Positions 8,282 through 16,967 of a DNA stretch of 64,000 nt are shown in pieces. The translations under genes were made by a program, and so were the position numbers. The notes under the pieces are model-generated. The model saw only the letters and a program-made list of their open reading frames with translations, made no database searches and had not been told where the DNA came from. This DNA is from Streptomyces sp. NBC_01231 (lineage in GTDB: Bacteria; Actinomycetota; Actinomycetes; Streptomycetales; Streptomycetaceae). The DNA lies in NCBI GenBank assembly GCA_035999765.1, contig CP108521.1, forward strand, positions 558,001-622,000. The letters run 5' to 3'. Within the stretch, counting starts at the first letter, position 1. Each line of letters begins with the position of its first letter.

Positions 8282-9280
8282 GTGTCGGTAACGCTGGAGG
8301 ATGTCGCGGCCCGAGCCGGCGTATCGCGATCCCTGGCCAGCCTGGTGATGCGAAACGACCCCCGCGTCTCCTCACGGCGCCGGGAGGCAGTACTGAAGGC
8401 GGCGGCCGAGCTGGGCTACCGCCCCAACGCCCATGCCGCCCAGCTCGCCAGCCGACGCACCATGACGGTGGGGGTCGTCCTGGTGGAGCTGCGAAATCCC
8501 GTCTACACGGAGATCTTCACCGGCGTCCAGGAACAGGCCGAGCAGGCAGGCTACGGAGTGCTCCTCACAGGCGGAGAACTTCTGACCGCGGACACCGAGC
8601 GACGGGCTGTCGACGGTTTGCTGGAGCACCGGGTGGACGGCATCGTCCTCGTCGGCCCCCGTCTGGCGTCGAAGGACCTGCGGGAGCTGGCCGACCGGGT
8701 GCCCCTGGTTGTCGTGGGCCGTCATGTACAGGGTGTCGACTCGGTCGCGGTGGACACCCGCGACGGCACCCGCCTCGCCGTCGAACATCTCGTCGACCTC
8801 GGCCATGAGGACATCGCCCACATCGACGGCGGCAACGGCCCGGGGGCCGAGAGTCACCGCAGGGCTTACCTCGGCACCATGAAGCAGCACGGACTGTCCG
8901 CGCGCACCCGCGTCGTCCGCGGTGACTACACCGAGCACGGCGGTAGGCGAGCAGCGGAGACCCTGCTCTCCAGTACCCACCCTCCCACCGCTGTTTTCGC
9001 AGCCAACGACCTGTCCGCCCTAGGTGTCCTCGCGGCTCTCAAGCGTCGAGGCATGAGCGCGCCGGAAGACCTGTCGCTGGTCGGCTTCGACAACACCGTT
9101 CTCGCCCAGTTCGGCTATATCGACCTGACCACCATCGACACCCCCCGCCAAGACATGGGAGCCACTGCGGTGACCATGCTGACCGCCCGAATCGAGGACA
9201 CCGGCCGCCCAACCCGCCCCACGCAACACGCTCCACGGCTCATCGTGCGCTCCACCACAATGCCGCACACCGGCGTGTAG
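8282..9280 (+). CDS. LacI-family transcriptional regulator
   Basis: The N-terminus is a LacI helix-turn-helix (VTLEDVAARAGVSRSLASLV) with a hinge helix near residues 50-60, followed by a full periplasmic-binding-like effector domain (332 residues in total). The GTG start has AGGAGG 4-6 nt upstream. It should repress in the absence of a sugar-like effector. The two identical palindromes directly upstream are its obvious operators. They lie in front of both this gene and the divergent sugar-binding lipoprotein, so the likely effector is that protein's ligand or a metabolite of it. Confidence 0.9.
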   Translation: MSVTLEDVAARAGVSRSLASLVMRNDPRVSSRRREAVLKAAAELGYRPNAHAAQLASRRTMTVGVVLVELRNPVYTEIFTGVQEQAEQAGYGVLLTGGELLTADTERRAVDGLLEHRVDGIVLVGPRLASKDLRELADRVPLVVVGRHVQGVDSVAVDTRDGTRLAVEHLVDLGHEDIAHIDGGNGPGAESHRRAYLGTMKQHGLSARTRVVRGDYTEHGGRRAAETLLSSTHPPTAVFAANDLSALGVLAALKRRGMSAPEDLSLVGFDNTVLAQFGYIDLTTIDTPRQDMGATAVTMLTARIEDTGRPTRPTQHAPRLIVRSTTMPHTGV

Positions 9281-9317
9281 CCCGCGGTACGCAGGGCGGC
9301 CAGGGTCTGGCGGGGCG

Positions 9318-9339
9318 GGGGCCGGTGCGAACGGGCCCC
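9318..9339 (+). terminator. Hairpin after the LacI gene
   Basis: GGGGCC/GGCCCC pair across a 10-nt loop about 40 bp after the LacI stop codon, extendable by one base with a bulge. No T-run follows, which is common in Streptomyces. Confidence 0.4.
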
Positions 9340-9371
9340 GGCGGCGGACGCGGTCACCCCGAGGACATGAG

Positions 9372-9584
9372 CCTCTGCCGCAGGGAGTCGCTGTCGTCGT
9401 GGTGAACGACCTCCTCGAAGCGCAGCCGTTGTCCAGCAACTCCGCCACGATCGCGTCGAGTTGTGCGCGATGCTCCTTCGTCCGCGCCTGGAGGTACGCC
9501 TCGCGGACGTCTTCGGGCTCGTCGGCGAGGACTTGGTCCAGGCGCTCGCGGATGTACCGCTTGAGGGTGATGTGCTCCCTGAAC
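9372..9584 (-). pseudogene. Unidentified C-terminal protein fragment
   Basis: The minus strand encodes a charged helical stretch (HITLKRYIRERLDQVLADEP, then VREAYLQARTKEHRAQLDAI). After a frame change near 9410 it continues as FEEVVHHDDSDSLRQRLMSSG-stop. It is joined in frame to the end of a MarR remnant, so it is the tail of another gene fused by deletion. I do not recognise the family. Confidence 0.35.
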
Positions 9585-9790
9585 ACCTCACTGACCCTCA
9601 GCTCTGACGGCGTGACGTGGTCGAGGAAGAGCGACGGCACCGCCTACTGGCCTCCGGCACGTCGGTGTGATGGACCAACACCTGGAAGTCGGCGCTCGAC
9701 AGCTTCGAATCCGACTGCAATCGGCGACCCAAGCGGTCCCCGAGCCTCTCGTGGATGCGTCCGTTGACCGATCACCTACGCGCCGATCGA
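9585..9790 (-). pseudogene. MarR-family regulator with internal deletion
   Basis: The segment reads RIHERLGDRLGRRLQSDSKLS and SADFQVLVHHTDVPE. After a frame change it reads LFLDHVTPSELR. Both parts align with the intact MarR protein encoded at 12934-13401 (its LQSESKLSAADFGVLVNLTD and LFLDHVTPAELR). The winged-helix centre, about 80 residues, is deleted. It is a paralogous remnant and is not functional. Confidence 0.65.
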
Positions 9791-10034
9791 CCGCGATGAG
9801 AGGCGACTTCGACCTGGAAGCGCGGCATGCCCTGTCCTGCACTGACTGTCCGTGCCGCGCTTCCGGCCCTGCGGGAGAAGCACGCGTCAGGGAACCAAGG
9901 TCTTGCGTGTCCCACATCGCCGCGACCGTCTGCGCGGTGCGGGGCTGTTCGGCCCAGATGGTCTTGCCCGTCTGACCACAGCGACAGCCTCAACGCGTGG
10001 TCAGCTGCGCCACCAGGAACAGGCCCCCCGGGAC

Positions 10035-10095
10035 GGGCTGTGGGCGCGCCGCAGGTGACGAAGGCGTGCCATTCCTCGGTCGACATGCTGTGCAT
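10035..10095 (-). pseudogene. Possible start of a pyridoxamine-oxidase-like gene
   Basis: MHSMSTEEWHAFVTCGAPTA resembles the first residues of actinobacterial F420/FMN-dependent PPOX-fold proteins, but the following sequence loses all resemblance. About 20 residues are left. The call is tentative. Confidence 0.25.
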
Positions 10096-10137
10096 GGGCG
10101 CTCCTTGTCCGTGGTCGGTTGGTTGGTTGGTCCGTAG

Positions 10138-10500
10138 TCATCCGGGACGGCGGTTGCGCGGAACCGTGTCCAGGACGAGGTGGTAGGAGTGGTCGACGAG
10201 TTCGGCGACCAGGTCGGCGGTGACACCCCGGCCGGCTCCCACGGATATCCAGTGCCGCTTGTCGAGGTAGCGGCCCGGGGTGAACGACGGGTACTGGCCC
10301 TGTAGCAGCCGCCCATACTCCGGTTCCGCCTTGAGGGTGACGATGAGTTCGTCCGGGTCGTCCGTGACGATCAGGAAGACCTTGCCCGCCACCTTGTACA
10401 CGTCCAACTGCTCGGTGAACGGGCGCCCGTGGCTGACTCCCAGGAGCGCGAGTGCGGTGTGGCGGGCGGCGTCCTGGAGTTTCGTGCCGTTGAAGGTCAT
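10138..10500 (-). CDS. MmcQ/YjbR family protein, copy 1
   Basis: This 120-residue protein of the MmcQ/YjbR (DUF419) family shows LDVYKVAGKVFLIV, a lysine-containing ILK-like strand (LIVTLKAEPE) and the conserved end KRHWISVGAG, then VAELVDHSYHLVL. The fold resembles a CyaY-like DNA-binding domain, but its biochemical role is not established. It lies 8 bp after the related gene at 10509 in the same direction, so the two form a tandem pair from duplication. There is no enzyme motif. Confidence 0.85.
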   Translation of the reverse strand: MTFNGTKLQDAARHTALALLGVSHGRPFTEQLDVYKVAGKVFLIVTDDPDELIVTLKAEPEYGRLLQGQYPSFTPGRYLDKRHWISVGAGRGVTADLVAELVDHSYHLVLDTVPRNRRPG

Positions 10501-10508
10501 GCCGGAGG

Positions 10509-10892
10509 TCAGGCGCGGCGGCCGTAGGTGTGCGGGTCGACGGGCTGCTGGGACTTGGCGAGCCCCTTGACGACAAGACGGTAGGAGTCGGTCACGAGCT
10601 CCTTCACCAACGTCTCGTCGATCGTGTTTCCGCCTTCCACCGTGATCCAGTGCTTCTTGTTCATGTGGTAACCGGGGGTGATCTCCACGTGCTCGTGACG
10701 CAGGGCGGCCGCCTCGTCGGGAGCCGATTTGAGAATGACGAAGGGCTCACCCGTCACCTGCGTCATGAGCATGAACACCTTGCCGCGCACCTTGTACACC
10801 TCCCATTCGAGGCCGAAGGGGTGTTCCAGACCAGCCCCGGGAAGTTCCTCGGCGCAGTCGGCCGCGGTCTTCTGCAGCGTCTCTCCGTCCAT
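10509..10892 (-). CDS. MmcQ/YjbR family protein, copy 2
   Basis: This is a paralogue of the downstream gene (WEVYKVRGKVFMLM, FVILKSAPDE, NKKHWITVEGG, VKELVTDSYRLVV). I take the ATG of MDGETLQ as the start because GGAG lies 9 nt before it; two in-frame ATGs upstream (10910 and 10943) are less well placed. The product has about 127 residues. The pair is probably co-transcribed from a promoter near 10.9 kb. Function is unknown beyond the family. Confidence 0.85.
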   Translation of the reverse strand: MDGETLQKTAADCAEELPGAGLEHPFGLEWEVYKVRGKVFMLMTQVTGEPFVILKSAPDEAAALRHEHVEITPGYHMNKKHWITVEGGNTIDETLVKELVTDSYRLVVKGLAKSQQPVDPHTYGRRA

Positions 10893-10975
10893 GGTCATCA
10901 GCTCCTTCATCGATCGAATGCCCCGACCTGCGGTAGAGGACACAGGGTTCCTTTTCCGGCGTGATCAGTACGCAG

Positions 10976-11426
10976 TTATGAGGTCGGCGCCACGCGCGCG
11001 GCGAGGTTCGCGTGCACCGATACGGCGGCCGCGTACTCGTCCGGCATCTGCGCCGGAGACATCAGGTCCGTGCCGTTGCCCGGGCAAGGGGCCGTCCGCC
11101 GACAGCGGACGCGCGATGTACAGCAGGATCTCGTTGCCGTCGCGCCCTCGGACGCTGTGGGTCTTCTCTTCCACATCCTCCGGGACGACGGCCCCTTCGT
11201 TCGCCTGGGTCAGCGCGGCCTCAAGCCCGCGGCCGAGCTCCTCCGCCCAGGCGAGCTGCTCCTCCCGGGACGACTGCCGCGAAACACCCTGTGGCGGCGG
11301 CACATGGCGATCGGGCCCCAGCGGAGCGAGCACCTTGATCATCTCGGGGTCGCTGCGCTGGCCTGAACGAAGCTCCATGCCGGGATCTCCGAGCCTGCCG
11401 GGAAGCTCGCTGCCGGTTCGATGCAT
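10976..11426 (-). pseudogene. Truncated alpha/beta hydrolase
   Basis: From MHRTGSELPGRLGDPGMEL to IARPLSADGPLPG this matches the first 110 or so residues of lipase/esterase-type alpha/beta hydrolases in actinomycetes. The frame breaks exactly where the oxyanion HGGG motif should come. A short tail in another frame (MPDEYAAAVSVHANLAARVAPTS) closes it. The catalytic Ser, Asp and His are all missing. The start has a GAGAAAGG ribosome-binding site, so translation of a dead fragment is possible. The AraC gene is divergent and may once have controlled it. Confidence 0.65.
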
Positions 11427-11566
11427 GTGTGCGAAACCTTTCTCTCGTTCCTGAAGGGTCGAGGGCGAGTGGCCCGGCACTCCCCCGCCGACGGCGCGCA
11501 CACGCGCGGGCCGTCCTCACCATCCTTTCCCCGCTGACGACAAGGCGGCCGGTAAACTGCGGACAC

Positions 11567-12565
11567 ATGATGGTCGACAGGCGACACCCGCTGGGGTCGG
11601 AGCAGGGTTCCTCCGCCCACTTCGTCTCGCGGCCCGACCCCGCCGTACGCGTACAGCCCGAGTCCGTCCCGCTGTACGGCTTCCAGCCCCCGGTCGGTAC
11701 GCCGTACGGCCTGGAAGTGACCACCGTCGAGGACTTCCATGCCGACCACGACGACTGGCCGTGGAATCCGCCCCGTCCGGGCCGTGCCACCTTCCACTAC
11801 CTGATCCTCGTCACGGAGGGCGAACTGCGACACGACGTCGATCACGTCACACGCACCGTCGCACCCGGCCAGTGGCTGTGGGTACGCCCAGGGCACGTGC
11901 AGTGCTGGCACGACCCCGGTCCCGCCCGAGGCGCCTTCATCCTGTTCGAACCGGAGGCGCTCCGTTCCGACATCGCCCGCCAGCTGGCTCCCGTCATCTC
12001 GCACGACGCCCCCGCCGTGCTGACCCCGCATCCCGAGGACGCCCCCTGGCTGGAGCAGACCGCGTTCCAACTCCTCGACGAGCACCGGGCGTTGGGACGC
12101 CGCCCGCTCGCGGCCCATCACGCCCTGCGGTGCAGCCTCCTCGAAGCCCTGCTGCTCCGCCTCGCCGGCTCACCGGACCTCACACAAGCTCCGGTGGCCG
12201 CCACAACCACCCCCCTGGGCGGCATCTCCGGACGGCAGCCGGTCTACGAACGATTCCTGGACGCCCTGGAGCTGCACTACCGCGAACTCCACCGCGTCGA
12301 CGACTACGCCCGGCTGCTCGGCTGTTCCGTACGAACCCTCAGCCGGGCCACCCGGGCCGCCGCAGGCACCGGAGCGCGGCAGGTCCTCGACCAGCGCCGC
12401 CTGCTCGAAGCTCGCCGTCTGCTCGACCACGCCCGGTGGTCCGCCCGCGCGGTCGCCGACCACCTCGGCTTCACCGACACGGCCAACTTCGGCCGCTTCT
12501 TCCGGCACCACACCGGCCTCACACCCGCGGCCTACGCGGCTCGTCAGACCACCCCGGATCCCTGA
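11567..12565 (+). CDS. AraC-family transcriptional regulator
   Basis: The 332-residue product has an N-terminal cupin-like sensing region (RATFHYLILVTEGELRH, GQWLWVRPGHVQCW) and a C-terminal pair of AraC helix-turn-helix motifs (DDYARLLGCSVRTLSRATRA and ARAVADHLGFTDTANFGRFF, ending HTGLTPAAY). It probably activates a nearby promoter in response to a small molecule. The start is the first ATG with family resemblance; there is no strong Shine-Dalgarno, so leaderless or weak initiation is possible. It is divergent from the decayed hydrolase gene, its most likely former target. Confidence 0.9.
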   Translation: MMVDRRHPLGSEQGSSAHFVSRPDPAVRVQPESVPLYGFQPPVGTPYGLEVTTVEDFHADHDDWPWNPPRPGRATFHYLILVTEGELRHDVDHVTRTVAPGQWLWVRPGHVQCWHDPGPARGAFILFEPEALRSDIARQLAPVISHDAPAVLTPHPEDAPWLEQTAFQLLDEHRALGRRPLAAHHALRCSLLEALLLRLAGSPDLTQAPVAATTTPLGGISGRQPVYERFLDALELHYRELHRVDDYARLLGCSVRTLSRATRAAAGTGARQVLDQRRLLEARRLLDHARWSARAVADHLGFTDTANFGRFFRHHTGLTPAAYAARQTTPDP

Positions 12566-12594
12566 GCCTCACCCGCCGGTGGAGATCCCAGGGC

Positions 12595-12702
12595 ATGGAC
12601 AAACCGAGCGTGATCATCACTTGGCAGGCTCCAGCATCGGAAGCGGTATCGCCCGCTCTTTGGTCGACGCGGGATACGAGGTCTTCGCGAGTGGCATCTG
12701 TC
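12595..12702 (+). pseudogene. N-terminal scrap of an SDR
   Basis: MDKPSVIIT, then after a one-base shift LAGSSIGSGIARSLVDAGYE and VFASG, is the Rossmann beta-alpha-beta start of a short-chain dehydrogenase. It ends after about 35 residues. Nothing of the catalytic half remains. Confidence 0.55.
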
Positions 12703-12933
12703 CGGCCGGATCATCCGGGCCGGTGATGCACCGGCGCCCTCAGGCGTCCCGCCACATGAGTTGCGCCTTGTCGGCAAGAGAGACGACCGCCTGCTCCCTG
12801 ATCGGGAAGGCTCTCTGAGTCCATGGTGTCGACCCATGAGATGTTCGGACAGGAAATATGCACACCTGCACGTGTGCCCCCAGCCGGATCCACCCGGCCC
12901 CCTTTGCTGCCATGGAGCACTGCGATCGGCCGG

Positions 12934-13401
12934 TCAGGCGGTGTCCTCGTCCAGCTTCGCCACCACTCGGTCGGAGATGTCGGCCAGAGTCCGAAGCTCC
13001 GCCGGGGTGACATGGTCCAGGAACAGCTCTCGTACCGCTTCCACATGCAGCGGAGCCGCCGCCTCGATCGCCGCCCGCCCAGCGTCCGTGATGACCACGA
13101 ATGCTCCCCGCGCGTCCTCGGGGCACTCCTCGCGGGTCACCAGCCCTCGTCCTGCCATACGAGCGATGTGGTGGGACATACGGCTCTTCTCCCACTCGAG
13201 CGCCCGGGCAAGATCCTGGTAACGCTGCCGTCCGTCCGGCACATCCGTCAGATTGACCAGCACGCCGAAATCCGCGGCCGAGAGCTTCGACTCGCTCTGC
13301 AACATGCGCGACAGGCGACCCCCCAGCCGCTCATGCAACCGAACAAAACTCCGCCAGGTGTGCTGCTCCTCCGCCGTCAACCACCGAACCTCTTCATCCA
13401 T
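12934..13401 (-). CDS. MarR-family transcriptional regulator
   Basis: This is a complete 155-residue MarR protein, with dimerisation helices at both ends and a central winged helix (RYQDLARALEWEKSRMSHHI, then RMAGRGLVTREECPEDARGA). The intact C-terminus LFLDHVTPAELRTLADISDR shows what was lost from the remnant at 9.6 kb. A perfect 13-bp repeat (ATGGGTCACCCAT) lies 23 bp before its ATG, as expected for self-repression. Possible other targets are the pirin and NmrA-like genes nearby, which share a GTTG-N6-CAAC site, though that link is only inferred. Confidence 0.9.
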   Translation of the reverse strand: MDEEVRWLTAEEQHTWRSFVRLHERLGGRLSRMLQSESKLSAADFGVLVNLTDVPDGRQRYQDLARALEWEKSRMSHHIARMAGRGLVTREECPEDARGAFVVITDAGRAAIEAAAPLHVEAVRELFLDHVTPAELRTLADISDRVVAKLDEDTA

Positions 13402-13423
13402 ACCAGCGAGTGTAAAGCAGTTG

Positions 13424-13436
13424 ATGGGTCACCCAT
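13424..13436. promoter_or_regulatory. Palindrome upstream of the MarR gene
   Basis: ATGGGT-C-ACCCAT is a perfect inverted repeat, nested in a wider GTGTA (13410-13414)/TACAC (13438-13442) symmetry. Its position just upstream of the MarR start codon fits an autoregulatory operator. Confidence 0.5.
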
Positions 13437-13477
13437 ATACACGAAGGTCAATCCATCGGCCATGACGTCCTCTGCGG

Positions 13478-13714
13478 TCAGGCGTACTGCGGCGTCCACT
13501 GCGTCACCGAGACCGCGGCGCGCAACTCGGCCTCCGTGGCCCCCGGTGCGACGCCGTCCTCCACCGCGGCCTTGGCCACGGCCAGGGCGATCTCGCGGGC
13601 CGCGTCCCCATGCCCGCCAGCGGTGGCAGCATCTGGGTCGCCCCGTCCGTCCACACCCGCTCGTACCGCACACCCCACGGCCGCGCCCGCGGCCACCATC
13701 GTCCGGTCGGCCAT
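13478..13714 (-). pseudogene. C-terminal fragment of a malic enzyme
   Basis: EIALAVAKAAVEDGVAPGATE followed by ELRAAVSVTQWTPQY resembles the last 40 residues of MaeA/SfcA-type NAD-malic enzymes (xxVAxAVAKxAxExGVA...NxWxPEY). The preceding 35 residues are low-complexity and the catalytic domains are absent. The identification rests on a short region. Confidence 0.4.
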
Positions 13715-13726
13715 CCGACGCGCTGC

Positions 13727-13840
13727 TCGCCGCGGTCACGGTACTCGGTCGCGACGCGCCTGCCGTCGACCACGATCTCGTACCGATGGTGTGCGTCCAC
13801 CCGCTCGACGACCGGGGCGGCCGAAGGCCGGCTCAGGGGG
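13727..13840 (-). pseudogene. N-terminal fragment of a small GNAT-like protein
   Basis: VVERVDAHHRYEIVVDGRRVATEYRDRG resembles the first strands of YjdJ-type GNAT proteins (xRYExxVDGxxAGxxxYR). It then runs into unrelated sequence. The acetyl-CoA-binding motif is missing. Confidence 0.35.
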
Positions 13841-13858
13841 GTGCCTTTCTGAGAGAGG

Positions 13859-14863
13859 TCAACGACGCGGCGGGTTGCGGCGCGGCTTGATGGTGGCGTT
13901 CGGCAGGGTGGGCGCGGGAAGCCGGCCCCCGGGAAATCCCTCGATCGTGCCGAAGCGGTCGGAGGAGGCCTCCCAGTCCTCGCGGGCCTTGACGATGTCC
14001 TCGTGGGTGCGGCCGATGAAGTTCCACCACATGACGATCTCCTCCTCGAACGGGGTGCCGCCGAGCAGAATCGTCCGCGCCGGACCGTCCGACTCATTCG
14101 TCAGCGTCAACGTGTCGGCACCCGGCGGGACATAGCCCAGCTCCGCCCGCTGCAGCAGGGTGCCGGACACACGGACGTCCCCGCTGTCCACGAGAACGCC
14201 GTGCTCGAAGTCGGCGTCCACGGAGAGGGAGACCGTCATGCGCGGTCGGAGGATGACCTCCGCACCGAGCAGCGGCGTGAACGTCCGCACCGGTGAGACC
14301 TCACCGACGAGCGAGCCGAGAAAGACCCTGATCTCGGCCCCCTTCACTCGCACGGGCCCAGGCGCATGGTGCTGGAAGTCCCGTCGCGCGTTCCGGTGCT
14401 CCTCCGGCAGCGCCACCCACAGCTGGACACCGTGGACGACGGTCGTGCGCGGGGTGGAGACCTCCGAGTGGGCGATGCCGTACCCGCCCGTCATGAGGTT
14501 GATCTCCCCGGGGCGCACCAAGGCGTGGGTGCCGAGCGTGTCGCGGTGCTCGACCTCTCCACTGAACAGCCAGGTCACCGTCTGCAGGCCGCTGTGCGGG
14601 TGCGGGGCCAGCGCCATACCGCCCCTGTCGGTGATCTCGTCAGGACCGTAGTGGTCGGCGAAGCACCAGGCTCCGATCAGCGGCCGGTCCCGCTGCGGCA
14701 GCGTCCGCCGCACCGTCATCGAACGCGGTCCACCCAGGGGCACGTCCCGTGCGGGGAGCACGTCGACCCGTGACACGCCGGTCGGCCGGTCGTCGTCGCC
14801 CGGTGCCCCGCATCTCATCGCTGCCGGCTCAGCTTCGACATTGCTCACCGTGAACACCTTCAT
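13859..14863 (-). CDS. Pirin family protein
   Basis: This is a bicupin of 334 residues. The N-terminal cupin carries the metal-binding HPHSGLQTVTW and the downstream GYGIAHSE; the C-terminal pirin domain ends FEEEIVMWWNFIGRTHEDI. Pirins bind iron. Some are quercetin dioxygenases and others redox-responsive modulators, so the exact role is open. The ATG has GGAG almost touching it, and the GTG two codons later has better spacing, so the true start may be 14857. A GTTG-N6-CAAC site overlaps the region just upstream and is shared with the NmrA-like gene. Confidence 0.88.
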   Translation of the reverse strand: MKVFTVSNVEAEPAAMRCGAPGDDDRPTGVSRVDVLPARDVPLGGPRSMTVRRTLPQRDRPLIGAWCFADHYGPDEITDRGGMALAPHPHSGLQTVTWLFSGEVEHRDTLGTHALVRPGEINLMTGGYGIAHSEVSTPRTTVVHGVQLWVALPEEHRNARRDFQHHAPGPVRVKGAEIRVFLGSLVGEVSPVRTFTPLLGAEVILRPRMTVSLSVDADFEHGVLVDSGDVRVSGTLLQRAELGYVPPGADTLTLTNESDGPARTILLGGTPFEEEIVMWWNFIGRTHEDIVKAREDWEASSDRFGTIEGFPGGRLPAPTLPNATIKPRRNPPRR

Positions 14864-14869
14864 GCTCCA

Positions 14870-14883
14870 GTTGTTACATCAAC
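14870..14883. promoter_or_regulatory. GTTG-N6-CAAC site upstream of the pirin gene
   Basis: GTTGTTACATCAAC (within AGTTG-TTACAT-CAACT) is a symmetric site 7 bp upstream of the pirin ATG. The same half-sites and spacing occur twice before the NmrA-like gene at 16.05-16.1 kb. Confidence 0.5.
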
Positions 14884-15060
14884 TATCACGCCATGGCCAT
14901 CGAGTGGACCTGGCCCCCGGTTCCGTCGGTGACGGCCACGCAGGCGCCTGCGTCTGGAGGTGTCTTCCGCTCCACCCCGGCCGCAGGTCGGCGGACGGCA
15001 CCGGCAATGCGAGGCCACCCTGCCGTCGAGCTGCCTACTGACGGGAGTGGTCGCGTCCAG

Positions 15061-16014
15061 TCAGCTCAACTCGAACTTTGAGGCGTTCTCGGCCAGCCAG
15101 TCGTCGAAGCTCTTCAACGCCGGGTTGATCTCGCGCAGCCGGTTCAGATCACGGGCGCCGGTGAACTCCTGATCGAAGTCGCCGTAGTACTGGAACATGT
15201 TGCCGAGCTCCTCGGCCCCCGGGAAGCCCAGAGCACGGTAGACGTCGTAGGGCACGGACTGGAAGCGCACCGGCTCGCCCAGCGCCGCCGCCAGCTTCTC
15301 CGCGTACTGCGCACCCGTCAGATGGTCACCGGCCAGGTGGACGGCGGCGCCGATGAATTCCTCCCCGCGCTTGAAGACGGCGAGCGCCGTCCGGCCGATG
15401 TCCGCCACGTCGACCCCGGCGAGGAGCTTGCCGTCCTCCAGCGCCAGGCTCAGCGTCAGCACACCGTCCTCGGCCCGCTGGGGGCTCATGCCCTGCAGGA
15501 GGAAGCCTTGGAAGAAGAAGGTGGTGTTCAGGAACGTCGTCGGCACTCCTGCCTGCGTGAACAGTTCGTTGGCTGCCCCCTTCACATCGAAGTGCGGCAC
15601 GTTGTACTCGTCCTGCAGGACGGGCATGCGGTCATCGTCCAACGGCAGCAGTTCGCGGGTGTCCTCCAGGGTGGACCAGACCACGTGGCGCAGGTCTGCG
15701 GCCTTGGCGGCCCGGACCAGAACGTTGATCTCCTCGGTTTCCTTCTCCGCCGAGCCGTGCGCCCAGAAGTTGGTGACCAGGAAGGCACCGTAGGCACCCT
15801 CGAACGCCTTGTGCACGCTCGGCTCGTCATAGAAGTCCGCCCGCACGACCTCGGCCCCGAGCGCTGCGAGCTCCCTGGCCGCGGGCGAGTCGGGATTCCG
15901 GGTGAGCGCACGGACCGTGAAGCCCGACTCCGGATCGGCCAGGATCGCTCGTGCGGCACCGCCACCCTGCGCACCCGTTGCTCCGGCGACTGCGATGACC
16001 TTCTTGTTGCTCAT
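15061..16014 (-). CDS. NmrA/HSCARG-like NAD(P)-binding protein
   Basis: This 317-residue atypical SDR has the N-terminal glycine motif GATGAQGGGAAR (GxxGxxG) and no Tyr-x-x-x-Lys catalytic pair at the usual place, as in NmrA-like NADPH sensors. AFLVTNFWAH and HVVWSTLEDT are typical of the family. Such proteins sense the NADP(H) state or reduce quinone-like substrates. AAGGA lies 9 nt upstream of the ATG. Two GTTG-N6-CAAC operators precede it, so it is probably co-regulated with the pirin gene, and a stress or redox role is inferred. Confidence 0.88.
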   Translation of the reverse strand: MSNKKVIAVAGATGAQGGGAARAILADPESGFTVRALTRNPDSPAARELAALGAEVVRADFYDEPSVHKAFEGAYGAFLVTNFWAHGSAEKETEEINVLVRAAKAADLRHVVWSTLEDTRELLPLDDDRMPVLQDEYNVPHFDVKGAANELFTQAGVPTTFLNTTFFFQGFLLQGMSPQRAEDGVLTLSLALEDGKLLAGVDVADIGRTALAVFKRGEEFIGAAVHLAGDHLTGAQYAEKLAAALGEPVRFQSVPYDVYRALGFPGAEELGNMFQYYGDFDQEFTGARDLNRLREINPALKSFDDWLAENASKFELS

Positions 16015-16050
16015 GACAGGTGTCCTTGTCCTTGTCGGAAGAGCCTTCTC

Positions 16051-16064
16051 GTTGACGCATCAAC
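16051..16064. promoter_or_regulatory. GTTG-N6-CAAC operator, copy 1, before the NmrA-like gene
   Basis: GTTGACGCATCAAC (GTTGA-N4-TCAAC) lies 37 bp upstream of the NmrA-like start. Together with the copy 30 bp further upstream it looks like a tandem binding site for a MarR/HxlR-type dimer. Confidence 0.6.
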
Positions 16065-16080
16065 AACGTATCGCGAATCA

Positions 16081-16094
16081 GTTGACCTATCAAC
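16081..16094. promoter_or_regulatory. GTTG-N6-CAAC operator, copy 2, before the NmrA-like gene
   Basis: GTTGACCTATCAAC has the same half-sites as copy 1. The centres are 30 bp apart, about three helical turns, which would put bound dimers on one face of the DNA. Confidence 0.6.
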
Positions 16095-16269
16095 CATGAG
16101 GGCGTGATCGAGTCGCGGCGCCACAGCAATGGTCGCCGGTGTGTGCTCGAGGAGACGCCGACTCTTCTGACCTACTTGGGCAGCGGTCAGGTCCAGCGAC
16201 CTGAGCGCCAAGAAGCACCAGCTGAGCGGGCCTGACCATGGAGGTGCTCGAGGATGCGGTTGGTGGCGC

Positions 16270-16636
16270 GTGGTTCCGGGCTCATGCGGGAATCTGGCAC
16301 GGTGCGCACCGCTCGATGCACGCGCCTATCGGCGCTGGGCCGAGGCGGTCCTGCGCGTGCTGCTCGACGGGGGCTTCGCCCCCGCCTCGGCGGCGAGCGC
16401 CTTCTCGCTCATCTCGTTCTACGTCAACCCCGCGTTCCTCATCGAACGGCCGGACGTCAGCACCGAGCAGACCGTCGGCTCCGGCCTTGCCCAGGCCCGG
16501 CACCGAAAGGTTTCCCGCCATCCGCGCCGTCCAGCCCTACCTGGGCAGCAAGTCGTTCTCCGCCCAGTACGAGTACGGGGTCCGCACCCTCATCGAGGCA
16601 CTGCAACCGGACGGCACCTTGGGCTCGCTGGCTTGA
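16270..16636 (+). pseudogene. TetR-family regulator remnant, C-terminal domain only
   Basis: YRRWAEAVLRVLLDGGFAPA and the following LISFYVNPAFLIERPDVST, then in the next frame RFPAIRAVQPYLGSKSFSAQ and YEYGVRTLIEAL, form a TetR ligand-binding domain. The helix-turn-helix is missing and there is a frameshift near 16500. The gene is dead. Its former target is unknown. Confidence 0.6.
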
Positions 16637-16967
16637 TCTTCGGCTTTCGTCAGCCTCTGCCTCTACCCCGTGCTCCCTTTGACGGGGTGGTCATGTCGGT
16701 CTCATCAGACGCTCCGCTGAAACCCGCCGCACAACTGGCTCGCGTGGCATGACCGATCCGGGACTTCCACGATGCGGTGCAGGACTTCACGCCACCACGA
16801 GTTGTCGTCAAGACCTGTGGTGGCCGCTCGACGGTTGTCCCGCTGACGGAGGACGTGACCGCCACGATCCGACAGGCTGCGGCTCGTTTTGGACCGCTGC
16901 TGCCGCCGCCCCTTCGGTGGTCGAAATTGGATCGTCTGCGGCTCGTGGTCAGCCGTAGGGTGCGTCA
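16637..16967. other. Intergenic stretch without a recognisable gene
   Basis: This 331-bp region lies between the TetR remnant and the methyltransferase. Open frames are present on both strands, but none resembles a known protein and none has a good ribosome-binding site. Confidence 0.5.
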
